A stretch of 64,000 bases of DNA from DAOTXR01 sp034435375 (GTDB lineage Bacteria > Chloroflexota > Anaerolineae > Aggregatilineales > UBA3940): NCBI GenBank assembly GCA_034435375.1, contig DAOTXR010000073.1, positions 124,001 to 188,000 of the forward strand. Direction: 5' to 3'. Shown one piece after another: positions 55,190-63,476 of the stretch (position 1 is its first letter; each line of letters opens with the position of its first letter). The notes below the pieces were generated by a model. The model searched no databases. It was not told where the DNA came from and saw only the letters and a list, made by a program, of their open reading frames with translations. Both the position numbers and the translations under genes were made by a program.

Positions 55190-55238
55190 TGTGACCCATA
55201 GATTGATTGGAACGCTTACACTGAGGAGGCATAGAGGG

Positions 55239-55859
55239 ATGAAGAGAAAGCAGTGGCTCATTCTGATCGTGGGCGGGCTGCTGGGGATCACGCTGGCGGC
55301 CTGCAGCAATCGAACCGCGCCTCCCGAAGAGGGGCTGCCCTCTGGAACGCCGCAGCGCCCCCTTGAGGCAGGCAACGAGGAAGCCGAACAGAGCGCAGGA
55401 GCAGACGCCACCCTCCCCGCTGCTCCCACGGTGGATTGGGACGCCGTGCTGCCCGTCTACTCCATCGTGGTGGGGGACAGGGAGATACAGGGGGTGCGAG
55501 GTGGTTTCTGCTGGCCAGTCGAGTCGAGCGGGCCGAACCGCGCCGTGTCCTGCACCAGCATCATCCCGCCTACCTTTGACACATACACCCTCCTGCCTGC
55601 CGGGGAGCCAATCCACGTGCGGTTGGCCGATCCGCTGCCGGCCAAGGTCACGATCAGTTTGCAGCAGGGCGAGCTTCAACAGGTGGTCAAGCAGCTCAAC
55701 ATCGTCGCGCCGGAGGCCGACATCCGCTGGGAACCGGTCATCGATCCGGGAGATTACGTGCTGGTCGTGTACGCCCAGTGGCCGGAGGATGCCGCCGACA
55801 TCGCCTACTACTTCGGCGTGACGATTCCGCCCCCACCTGATTCCACCCCTACCCCTTAG
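55239..55859 (+). CDS. Lipoprotein of unknown function
   Basis: This 206-residue protein has a lipoprotein signal with lipobox LAAC, a short linker rich in Glu/Pro/Gly, and a beta-rich domain. GVRGGFCWPV and SCTSIIPP carry two Cys that could bond. The later segments (KVTISLQQGELQQVVKQL, GDYVLVVYAQWPE) suggest an immunoglobulin-like fold. No family recognised. GAGGAGG precedes the ATG. An intrinsic terminator follows 30 bases after the stop. Confidence 0.75.
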   Translation: MKRKQWLILIVGGLLGITLAACSNRTAPPEEGLPSGTPQRPLEAGNEEAEQSAGADATLPAAPTVDWDAVLPVYSIVVGDREIQGVRGGFCWPVESSGPNRAVSCTSIIPPTFDTYTLLPAGEPIHVRLADPLPAKVTISLQQGELQQVVKQLNIVAPEADIRWEPVIDPGDYVLVVYAQWPEDAADIAYYFGVTIPPPPDSTPTP

Positions 55860-55888
55860 CGGCGCTATCCATGCATCACTGCACAAGG

Positions 55889-55924
55889 ACACGGGGGCGC
55901 AGCATGTTGCGCCTCCGTGTTTTT
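55889..55924 (+). terminator. Intrinsic terminator
   Basis: A 13-pair stem with one G-T wobble (55889-55901 with 55908-55920) and a six-base loop, followed by TTTTT. Confidence 0.9.
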
Positions 55925-56025
55925 GTCGCACACCTTATCAGAGCAGATGTTTTGCGTCATCCTCATGGGCGAACTTGCCGCCGCGCGGCTCTCCACCTGA
56001 GACGCACCCGATCATCACGGCGGAC

Positions 56026-56054
56026 TTTACAACCCGCCGCTTTGCGTCTATGAT
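56026..56054 (+). promoter_or_regulatory. Promoter of the small membrane protein gene
   Basis: TTTACA (56026-56031), a 17-base spacer, and TATGAT (56049-56054), about 40 bases before the start codon. Confidence 0.5.
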
Positions 56055-56094
56055 AATGGCGCCAGCCTTCCCTCATTTCATCTAAGGAGAACCC

Positions 56095-56334
56095 ATGAGA
56101 ACATGGCTGTTACTCTACGGGCAGTTCCTGTTGAGCGCCATCTACCTGCGCTTGGCCGAGTTTCAGAGCCAACCCGTTCAGCGAGAAGGTATTCCGGCAT
56201 GGGCTATTGCCCTGCTGGCAATTGGCGCTGTGCTGCTGTGCTTGTTGCTACTGCCAGTATGCATCATCGTGATTCTGGCTCTGATGGGGCCAGTCATCGG
56301 CAACGTATTTTCGAATATCATCCTCGAAGTCTGA
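56095..56334 (+). CDS. Small membrane protein of unknown function
   Basis: This 79-residue protein has an N-terminal weakly hydrophobic segment and one strong membrane stretch (AWAIALLAIGAVLLCLLLLP, continuing to CIIVILALMG). AAGGAGA precedes the ATG and a promoter is visible, so expression is likely. I do not recognise a family. It ends five bases before the convergent fragment gene. Confidence 0.65.
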   Translation: MRTWLLLYGQFLLSAIYLRLAEFQSQPVQREGIPAWAIALLAIGAVLLCLLLLPVCIIVILALMGPVIGNVFSNIILEV

Positions 56335-56338
56335 GCGA

Positions 56339-56692
56339 TTAATTCTCGGGCCAGGTGTTGATCGCCGCCGTATAGACGCCGCTTGCACTGTAGCTCTTGA
56401 CCATCGACGGCACGCACAAGCGCGAATTGCCTTTGTAGACGGCTTGCATCTCGTCGAAGGCGTGCTTGTCGGCCAGCGTCAGCGTGGCTATCCGATCTAG
56501 CAGCGCCAAGCTGTCCTCCGAATCCTGTTCGATCTCCATCTGGCCCCACACATCCCACGGCAGCAGCGCGACCTTGTTCAGGGCGGCCAGGTCGCGCAGC
56601 GCGTCCGGCCCCGCTGCCAGCGTTATGACATCAAGTCTGCTGGCGCGTATGGCCTTACCATCCAGCCAGGGAGTTTCAGCCCGCTGTGTCAT
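56339..56692 (-). CDS. Fragment resembling the C-terminal domain of transglutaminase-like proteins
   Basis: This 117-residue product matches, from RDLAALNKVALLPWDVWG on, the C-terminal domain of a family of large bacterial proteins with an N-terminal transglutaminase fold (next landmark ALLDRIATLTLA, then SRLCVPSMVKSYS). The transglutaminase part and its Cys-His-Asp triad are absent, and the region upstream holds cutA on the other strand. It is probably a truncated remnant, or a stand-alone domain of unknown role. Confidence 0.55.
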   Translation of the reverse strand: MTQRAETPWLDGKAIRASRLDVITLAAGPDALRDLAALNKVALLPWDVWGQMEIEQDSEDSLALLDRIATLTLADKHAFDEMQAVYKGNSRLCVPSMVKSYSASGVYTAAINTWPEN

Positions 56693-56734
56693 ATGTTAAA
56701 CTCATCGCACTCTCATCCCAACAGGGGAGAACTT

Positions 56735-57061
56735 ATGGAGCCGCAGTTTGCCCAGGTGATCACCACCCTCGGCAGCGCCGATGACGCCCACACTTTGGCC
56801 CGCGCCCTTGTCGAGCAGCGGCTGGCTGCATGCGTGCAGATCGTGGGACCGGTTACCAGTGTGTACCGCTGGCAGGATCGGATCGAGGAGGCTCAAGAAT
56901 ATCTGTGCCTGATCAAGACTCGTCTGGAGCTTTACCAGCGGCTTGAGCAAGCCATCCGCGCTGTGCACCCTTACCAGGTGCCCGAAATCCTAGCCTTCCC
57001 TGTGGCGGCAGGCAGCCGTGATTACCTAGCATGGCTGTCAGACCAGACCGTCTCTGGTTAG
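56735..57061 (+). CDS. cutA: Divalent-cation tolerance protein CutA
   Basis: This 108-residue protein has the CutA1 pattern: VITTLGSADDAHTLARALVEQRLAACVQI, then SVYRWQDRIEEAQEYLCLIKT, and HPYQVPEILAFPV. The trimeric PII-like fold is linked to copper tolerance and other functions. The ATG at 56735 has AGGGGAG upstream; a longer frame to 56693 is unlikely. Confidence 0.95.
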   Translation: MEPQFAQVITTLGSADDAHTLARALVEQRLAACVQIVGPVTSVYRWQDRIEEAQEYLCLIKTRLELYQRLEQAIRAVHPYQVPEILAFPVAAGSRDYLAWLSDQTVSG

Positions 57062-57198
57062 CCTCACCCTGCCTTCGGCGTCGCCCGCCGGCGGGCGAGC
57101 CGCACGATGCAAGACGCCTTCACTACATCAATAATTGCGATGCGGCAGGGTTAGACCCAGCGACAATGCCGCTCAAGACCTCGTGCAGGGGAGATGCC

Positions 57199-58371
57199 AT
57201 GTCTATCAAACCATCCACCAGCCACCACAGCCGTCTGCTCGAAGTCATCGGGCTGATGCTGAAGTTGGGCTTCACGGCCTTTGGTGGACCGGCGGCTCAT
57301 GTTGCCCTGCTACGCGACGAAGTGGTGACGCGGCGCAAGTGGGTGACAGACGAGCACTTCCTTGACCTGCTGGGGGCCACCAATCTGATTCCCGGACCCA
57401 ACTCGACCGAGATGATGATCCATCTCGGCTATGTGCGGGCTGGTTGGATGGGACTGATCGCAGGAGGAGTGTGCTTTGTCACCCCAGCTACGTTGATCAC
57501 CATCGTGCTGGCATGGGTCTATGTCAAGTACGGCACATTGCCTGAAGCAGGGGCGCTGCTGTACGGCATTAAGCCGGTGGTGATCGCCGTGATAGTGCAG
57601 GCCTTGTGGAACCTGGGTCAGAAAGCGGTCAAAGGCCCGCTGAATGCCGTGGTCGGGATTGGGGCGCTGGCGCTGTACTTTCTGGGAATCGACATAGTGC
57701 TCCTGTTGCTGAGCGGCGGCCTGGTCGTGATGCTGATCGCTAACGCCCGGCGGATCGCGGCACGGCGTGGCCCACCGATCCAGACCGGGTTGTTAGCCCC
57801 CCTGGCGTTCACGAGCCTGCCCGCCATCGCTGCCGCAGCCAGGCCGTTCAGCCTGGGGCTGTTATTTCTGACCTTTCTCAAGATCGGGGCAGTGTTGTAC
57901 GGCAGCGGCTACACGCTGCTGGCCTTTGTGCAGGCCGACTTTGTGGACCGGCTGGGGTGGCTTTCAACCCAACAGGTGATCGATGCAGTAGCAGTGGGAC
58001 AGGTGACCCCTGGGCCGCTGTTTACCACGGCCACGTTCATTGGGTACACGCTGGGCGGCGTGTCGGGGGCGCTCTTGGCCACGCTAGGCATCTTCCTGCC
58101 CTCGCTCGCGTTCGTCGCGATCAGCAACCCCTTCATCCCCAAACTGCGCGGGTCGCCGTGGACAGCCGGGTTCCTGGACGGTGTGAATGCGTGCTCTCTG
58201 GGGTTGATGGCTGCCATCACTGTGCAACTGACCCGCGCCGCCCTGGTGGACTGGATCACGCTGGCGGTGGCCGTGACCGCTGGAGTATTGTTGTTCCGAT
58301 TCAAGATTAACGCCACTTGGCTGATCGTGGGTGGAGCGGCGATAGGTCTGGCGGTGATGCTGCTAGGCTGA
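57199..58371 (+). CDS. chrA: Chromate transporter ChrA
   Basis: This 390-residue protein has the two-copy CHR layout. Copy 1 shows FTAFGGPAAHVALLRDEVV and GPNSTEMMIHLGYVRAGW; copy 2 shows FLKIGAVLYGSGYTLLAFVQ and GPLFTTATFIGYTLGG. ChrA exports chromate with proton exchange; sulfate is a competing substrate. AGGGGAG lies seven bases upstream of the ATG. It follows cutA by 137 bases and converges with the next gene. Confidence 0.92.
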   Translation: MSIKPSTSHHSRLLEVIGLMLKLGFTAFGGPAAHVALLRDEVVTRRKWVTDEHFLDLLGATNLIPGPNSTEMMIHLGYVRAGWMGLIAGGVCFVTPATLITIVLAWVYVKYGTLPEAGALLYGIKPVVIAVIVQALWNLGQKAVKGPLNAVVGIGALALYFLGIDIVLLLLSGGLVVMLIANARRIAARRGPPIQTGLLAPLAFTSLPAIAAAARPFSLGLLFLTFLKIGAVLYGSGYTLLAFVQADFVDRLGWLSTQQVIDAVAVGQVTPGPLFTTATFIGYTLGGVSGALLATLGIFLPSLAFVAISNPFIPKLRGSPWTAGFLDGVNACSLGLMAAITVQLTRAALVDWITLAVAVTAGVLLFRFKINATWLIVGGAAIGLAVMLLG

Positions 58372-58377
58372 TTCCCG

Positions 58378-59001
58378 TCATCCCGGCGCGTCACGGAGCA
58401 TGGCCCAGAAGGGAATATTGGTGCCAGGCAAGCTAGACCGTTCCACTGTCTTAAATCCATAGTGAGCATAGATCGCGGCAGCCCGTTCAGTCAACGTTTC
58501 CAGGTAACAGGGAATCTCCAAGCGATCCAGGCGAGCGAACATAGGCTTCAAGAGGGCTGCCGCGTGCCCCTGACCCTGATGTGGGGGGTCAACGGCGATG
58601 GTTGACAGATACTGGTGGGGAAAGGGGGCATGCTGCCGGTGAATCCGGTTGGTGAACTCCAGCATCATCTTCTGGAGGCGCAACCGGCGTACTCCCAGCA
58701 CAGCCATCGCTGCCAGACCATCGCTGCGCAACAGGGGCCACAGCCTCATGCCAACCTGGTCGGAGGGCAGCCACAGGGCCACACCCTCTAAGGCCGGAGA
58801 GGTGGCATACGCCTCACCATACAGGATGGCATGTCGCACCAGGAAGCGATACACGATTGGCAGCTTCGCCTCCCGCTCCGGCATTGGGGGGATCAGAAAA
58901 ACCAACAGGGGATCATCGCGAAAGGCCCGTGCAAACATCGCCGCAGCCTGCGGCGCGTCAGCAAGAGTCAGACGGGTGAGATGGTCCAGTGTGTCGGCCA
59001 T
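58378..59001 (-). CDS. GNAT family N-acetyltransferase
   Basis: This 207-residue protein has the GNAT pattern LTRLTLADAPQAAAMFARAF at the start, an acetyl-CoA loop in YLSTIAVDPPHQGQGHAAALL, and ERAAAIYAHYGFKTVE near the end. The Q-G-Q-G-H loop is a variant of QxxGxG/A. Substrate unknown. GGGAGA lies upstream of the ATG at 59001. Confidence 0.86.
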   Translation of the reverse strand: MADTLDHLTRLTLADAPQAAAMFARAFRDDPLLVFLIPPMPEREAKLPIVYRFLVRHAILYGEAYATSPALEGVALWLPSDQVGMRLWPLLRSDGLAAMAVLGVRRLRLQKMMLEFTNRIHRQHAPFPHQYLSTIAVDPPHQGQGHAAALLKPMFARLDRLEIPCYLETLTERAAAIYAHYGFKTVERSSLPGTNIPFWAMLRDAPG

Positions 59002-59156
59002 GAGGCATTCTCCCGCGCGATTGTGAGACAGGGTAGTACAGGCCACAGAGACACACAAAGCTAATCCATCTCAGGTGAGGCGCTGAGACAACATGGATGG
59101 CTACTGTCGGGTTGGGTGAGCGGCAGGTATGCGTCTATGCTTAACGGCAAACGACG

Positions 59157-59927
59157 CTACCACTCGACCAGCGTCAGATCGGAGAGGGAGACCATCTCCA
59201 GCGACATCTCGCGGCACTTGGCGATGTAGCGTTCCAGCCAGTACATGTCAACGCCTCGGTCGTGGAACAGGGGAATGTCACCTGCGGTCACAGCCAGTGG
59301 CTCAGAGGCCGTGGGAGGTACGGTGGACCACAGAAGCCAGGTGATGCCCATCTCCTCGGCGATCTCCTGGAAGGCGACCCTGTCGCCATAGTTGCCGTAG
59401 GGCGCGCGACCGTAGCGTACCTCGTAGGTGTCATCACCGGTCAGCTCACGCACGATCTCGTTAAAGGTCTCCAGCTCGGTGCGGAGTTTCTCGGCAGTGG
59501 CCCGCACTAAACTGCGGTGGTAGAGCGAATGGTAACCGATCTCGTGCCCGGCGGCCAGCAGGGCCGCCCACACGCCAGGGATGGCGCTGTCCAACCGCGC
59601 CATGCGCAGCCCCACCGGAAAGGCCGTGATCTTCACGTCAGGATTGCCTTCGAGAAGCGGCAAAAGCTCGTTTTCAACGATCCAGGCGCTGTTCCAGTCA
59701 TCGATAGTGATGGCTACCTTCAGCTCATCGCGGCTGCCGCACTGGGCAAAAGCGACGCGAGGTTCATCATCGTCATCTCCCTCGGTCTCCTGGGCGGCAG
59801 CGCGTCGCACGAGGGAGAGAGGGGGCAGGGATGAAGCAACCAACGCTGCTGAACTTGCGACGAGAGCCTTCAGGGCGGTCCGCCGGGCGATGGCGAGCGG
59901 GAGCGGGTGGGTAGGATCGGTAGACAC
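59157..59927 (-). CDS. Secreted polysaccharide deacetylase (NodB-like)
   Basis: This 256-residue protein has a Tat-like signal (ARRTALKALVASS) and a NodB domain. Catalytic/metal positions are visible: ITIDDWNSAW (Asp-Asp of TFDD), HEIGYHSLYH (HxxxxH), and RAPYGNYGD (RxPY). These deacetylate acetylated glucosamine polymers such as chitin, peptidoglycan or PNAG; which one is unknown. The GTG at 59927 has GGAGG seven bases upstream; the longer frame to 59978 is unlikely. Confidence 0.9.
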   Translation of the reverse strand: MSTDPTHPLPLAIARRTALKALVASSAALVASSLPPLSLVRRAAAQETEGDDDDEPRVAFAQCGSRDELKVAITIDDWNSAWIVENELLPLLEGNPDVKITAFPVGLRMARLDSAIPGVWAALLAAGHEIGYHSLYHRSLVRATAEKLRTELETFNEIVRELTGDDTYEVRYGRAPYGNYGDRVAFQEIAEEMGITWLLWSTVPPTASEPLAVTAGDIPLFHDRGVDMYWLERYIAKCREMSLEMVSLSDLTLVEW

Positions 59928-60065
59928 GCAGCGCCTCCACAAGGAAGTGAGAGCAACAACTGTCCTTGCACCGATCATACACCATTTCGGTCAGAGGCGA
60001 CAGGGAAAGCGAGAGCAGGGGCGCGTATCAGATGAGGGCAGCCTCACCCCTCCCAACCTGGCGAT

Positions 60066-60093
60066 TTGCCTTTCCGAAGTACGCGGGTACGAT
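60066..60093 (+). promoter_or_regulatory. Weak promoter before the aldo/keto reductase
   Basis: TTGCCT (60066-60071), 16 bases, TACGAT (60088-60093), 35 bases before the start codon. Confidence 0.35.
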
Positions 60094-60128
60094 AGAAGCA
60101 CTCACATCCACCAGGGAGAAGAGAACTC

Positions 60129-61109
60129 ATGCAATATGTCACGTTGGGCCGGACCGGCCTCAAGGTTTCACGCCTCTGTCTGGGCATGATGAGCTATGGC
60201 ACGTCGAAGTGGCGCGACTGGGTCCTCGATGAGGAGGACAGCCGTCCCTTCATCCGGCGTGCGCTTGAGTTGGGCATCAACTTCTTTGACACAGCCGACA
60301 TGTACTCGCGTGGTGTAAGCGAGGAGGTTACCGGGCGGGCCATCCGCGATTTCGCCCGCCGCGATGAGGTGGTAATCGCCACCAAGGTCTACTTTCCGAT
60401 GGGCGATAAGCCCAACCAGGGAGGGCTGTCGCGAAAGCACATCTTGGAGGCAATCGACGCTTCTCTGCGGCGGCTGGGCACCGACTACGTGGACCTGTAC
60501 CAGATTCACCGCTGGGACTATGAGACACCCATCGAAGAGACGATGGAGGCGCTGCACGATGTGGTCCGTGCAGGCAAGGCGCGGTACCTCGGCGCATCCA
60601 GCATGTTCGCGTGGCAGTTTGCCACAGCGCAATACACCGCCGAGCGGCATGGCTGGACCCGATTTGTATCGATGCAGAATCACTACAACCTGGTCTACCG
60701 TGAAGAAGAGCGCGAGATGATTCCCTTCTGCATCGCCCAGGGGGTGGGCCTCATCCCGTGGAGTCCGTTGGCGCGCGGCTTCCTGGCCGGGAACCGCACA
60801 CGCGACAAAAGCGGTGAGACGACTCGCTCAAAGTCCGATGATTACGCCCACGCCATGTACTACAAAGACAGCGATTTTGCCATCGTGGATCGCGTAGCGG
60901 AACTGGCGAGCAGGCGCGGAGTGAAGCCGATGCAGATCGCGCTGGCATGGATCCTGCACAAGCCAGGCATCACCAGCCCCATCCTCGGCGCAACCAAAAT
61001 GCACCACTTGGAAGAGGCAGTCGCCGCGCTGGACGTGACGCTGTCTGCTGAAGAGATGGCCTTCCTAGAAGAGCCATATCAGCCCCATCCGATCCTGGGG
61101 CATACCTAG
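60129..61109 (+). CDS. Aldo/keto reductase
   Basis: This 326-residue protein shows the AKR barrel: VTLGRTGLKVSRLCLGMMSYG, catalytic Asp and Tyr in NFFDTADMYSRG, Lys in VVIATKV and His in LYQIHRWD. LIPWSPLARGFLAGN and TKMHHLEEAVAALDV end the NADPH-binding face. It reduces aldehydes or ketones with NADPH; substrate uncertain. The SpoIIE-type gene follows 51 bases later. Confidence 0.93.
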   Translation: MQYVTLGRTGLKVSRLCLGMMSYGTSKWRDWVLDEEDSRPFIRRALELGINFFDTADMYSRGVSEEVTGRAIRDFARRDEVVIATKVYFPMGDKPNQGGLSRKHILEAIDASLRRLGTDYVDLYQIHRWDYETPIEETMEALHDVVRAGKARYLGASSMFAWQFATAQYTAERHGWTRFVSMQNHYNLVYREEEREMIPFCIAQGVGLIPWSPLARGFLAGNRTRDKSGETTRSKSDDYAHAMYYKDSDFAIVDRVAELASRRGVKPMQIALAWILHKPGITSPILGATKMHHLEEAVAALDVTLSAEEMAFLEEPYQPHPILGHT

Positions 61110-61160
61110 GCCAACGCAGCAAGCAGATCAGGCGCTGCAAGAGACAGGATTGAGAGACCC

Positions 61161-63257
61161 ATGGAGCGGATCGAGAGAGCGCTGCATCCCCTGGCACGCA
61201 CCCTGTGGCCCGATTTCGACACCCTGAGCGAGCAAAGCCGCCCCTACATGCTGATGACGGCCTTTGTGCTGGCTTACGCCCTGCCATTGGCGATGGGCGG
61301 TCTGGTGTGGCTGGCACTCGTCACCGATCTAGAGCTGGTAGAAACACATGGGCTGTTGCTGATCGCCCTATTTGTGCTGATACTGGCCTTTAAGCGCCTG
61401 GTCTTCTTCGTCGTGGTCGAGATCGTGCCCGGCAGCTATGGCAGGGCCAATACCTATGTAGACATTGTGGCATGGTCCGCCATGCTGATCTTCGGCCCGA
61501 CTGTGATGTGGCTAGACCTGATCAGCGACACTATCAATTCGGCTATTACGTCATGGTCGGCAAGGGTAGATGAGCGCTGGGATGCGATACGCGATCTGCT
61601 GCTGGGCGTGGCCATCTCGACTGGCCCCCGGCTGCTGGCTCTTGACCTGTATCGACGCTGGGGTGGCTTGATCCCGATCCCAGGATTCATGCTTGACGCG
61701 CTTGTGCCCGCGCTGGCGGCAACTATCTTGCAACTGTTGCTGGGGCTGTTGCTCAACGCGCCGATGCTGGCGCTGCTCGTTCGCACCACGCTAAAGGTCT
61801 TTCCCGGCGCCTCACTACTAGACATCCTGAGCAAAGGACTATGGCTGTGGTTTGGGGCTAACTTTCTGCTGGGGCCAGTGGCAGTGCTGGTAGCGGCGCT
61901 GTACACCCACAGCGGTGCAGGGATATATTTCTTCTTCCTCGTGACCATGCTGGCGGCTAGCCTGATAGGGTCGCGGCTCAGCCAGGCCGTCGAGCACAGC
62001 CGCCAGCGCTCACGCGAGCTGGAGCAACTTGAGCGCCTGGGGCGGGCTATCTTGAACGCTCCACCGGACGGCACGGCGCTACCCGATCTGTTGGTGGAGC
62101 ATGTGCCGGGAATATTCTTTCAGAGCCGGGTGGAAGTGTGTGTCTTCCCTGACGAGACATTAGTGCATCAGCCTGCCGAGTGGCCGGGAATGGGGCCTGA
62201 AGCCTGGAGGTGGCTACAGGACAATCCTCAGACGCACATCATGTCTGCCAACAGCATTCCCCCCTGGGGCGGTCCGCCCCTCGACCGAACCGCACTGCTT
62301 GTGCCCATCGTCGAAGTACACGGCAACCGACCACTGGGCGGCGTGTGCGTGATGCGGCAAAGCAAGCTAGGTCCGATCGCCGAGCTGCTGCCTGCGACGC
62401 AGTCGCTGGCCGCTTTAGTATCGTCGGCGCTGCACAACGTTGAGACCTACCAGGAGACACTGGCCCACCAGCGCACAGTTCAGGAACTGACGGTCGCGGG
62501 GAGCATCCAGGCCAGTTTGCTTCCGAGCAGCGCACCGCAGATCGAGGGGTGGCAGGTGTCTGCCACGCTCGAGTCGGCCCGGGAGACTTCAGGCGACTTC
62601 TTCGATCTGATCGCGATGTGGGATGGGCGGCTGGGAATCGTGATCGCCGACGTGGCCGATAAAGGACTGGGAGCTGCGCTGTACATGGCCCTCAGCCGCA
62701 CGCTGATCCGCACCTACGCCCACGAGTATTCGACGCGCTATACAGACAGCTACGCCTTCCATCCAGAGCGGGTGATAAACACCGTCAATCAGTGCATCAT
62801 GCAGGACACACACAGCGATCTGTTCGTGACGGTGTTCTTCGGCATCCTGGACCCTACGCTCTCAACCCTGACCTACACCAACGCTGGGCACAATGCGCCT
62901 CTGCTCTTCCCCGCACAAGGCAAGCCAGGTGAACCACCAGTGCGGGCATTGGTGAGAACAGGGATACCCGTGGGAATTCTTCCCAATGCCACCTGGGAGC
63001 GAGGCAGCGTGCGTTTTGAGCCAGGTGATGTGCTGGTGCTGTACACCGACGGCGTGACAGAGGCTGAAAACAGGCAGCAGGAACACTTTGGCGAACAGCG
63101 GCTGATCGAAGTGGTTCAGGCCCACATCAACTACCCGGCGCAGGACATCCGTCAGGCGCTGATCGACGCAGTCCATGAGTTTGTGGGAGAAGCGCCCCCC
63201 TTGGACGATTTGGCGCTGCTGGTGCTGCGACGTGAAGAGATCGAACAGCCACTCTGA
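61161..63257 (+). CDS. Membrane sensor phosphatase with GAF and SpoIIE/PP2C domain
   Basis: This 698-residue protein has about six membrane helices in the first 300 residues, a short coiled segment, a GAF-like domain (about 310-430), and a SpoIIE-type PP2C phosphatase (about 455-695). The metal residues appear in SGDFFD, IVIADVADKGLGAALYMAL, TNAGHNAPLLF and LYTDGVTEAEN. Such proteins dephosphorylate anti-sigma-factor antagonists in response to signals. No antagonist or sigma factor is adjacent. ATG at 61161. Confidence 0.92.
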   Translation: MERIERALHPLARTLWPDFDTLSEQSRPYMLMTAFVLAYALPLAMGGLVWLALVTDLELVETHGLLLIALFVLILAFKRLVFFVVVEIVPGSYGRANTYVDIVAWSAMLIFGPTVMWLDLISDTINSAITSWSARVDERWDAIRDLLLGVAISTGPRLLALDLYRRWGGLIPIPGFMLDALVPALAATILQLLLGLLLNAPMLALLVRTTLKVFPGASLLDILSKGLWLWFGANFLLGPVAVLVAALYTHSGAGIYFFFLVTMLAASLIGSRLSQAVEHSRQRSRELEQLERLGRAILNAPPDGTALPDLLVEHVPGIFFQSRVEVCVFPDETLVHQPAEWPGMGPEAWRWLQDNPQTHIMSANSIPPWGGPPLDRTALLVPIVEVHGNRPLGGVCVMRQSKLGPIAELLPATQSLAALVSSALHNVETYQETLAHQRTVQELTVAGSIQASLLPSSAPQIEGWQVSATLESARETSGDFFDLIAMWDGRLGIVIADVADKGLGAALYMALSRTLIRTYAHEYSTRYTDSYAFHPERVINTVNQCIMQDTHSDLFVTVFFGILDPTLSTLTYTNAGHNAPLLFPAQGKPGEPPVRALVRTGIPVGILPNATWERGSVRFEPGDVLVLYTDGVTEAENRQQEHFGEQRLIEVVQAHINYPAQDIRQALIDAVHEFVGEAPPLDDLALLVLRREEIEQPL

Positions 63258-63354
63258 GCAAGCCAGAGCTGAGGCCATATGGGTTGTGAGATGAGACAGC
63301 TGTCCTCGTGGCGCTGGGCGAGAGTCGTCAGGTGGGCAGCCAGCCGCATCTCGG

Positions 63355-63374
63355 CATATGTTCTATTCTGTCAA
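63355..63374. repeat. Second copy of the VOC-promoter 20-mer
   Basis: CATATGTTCTATTCTGTCAA differs by one base from 31595-31614 in the VOC promoter. On the minus strand it reads TTGACA then TAGAACATATG, but no minus-strand gene and no clear -10 follow. The nearest forward gene starts at 63477; TACAAT lies at 63415-63420. Confidence 0.6.
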
Positions 63375-63476
63375 ACCTGCCCCCGTGCGGATACTCCCCC
63401 ACCCCCGATCGTGTTACAATAGAAACCTACCGAGCATACACCTGCCTGCCCGCTACTAGATGGAGGAACGTACACT

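Noticed and set aside
54783..55931. 382-codon minus-strand frame across VanW start and the forward lipoprotein
   Set aside because: Overlaps two better supported genes and a terminator.
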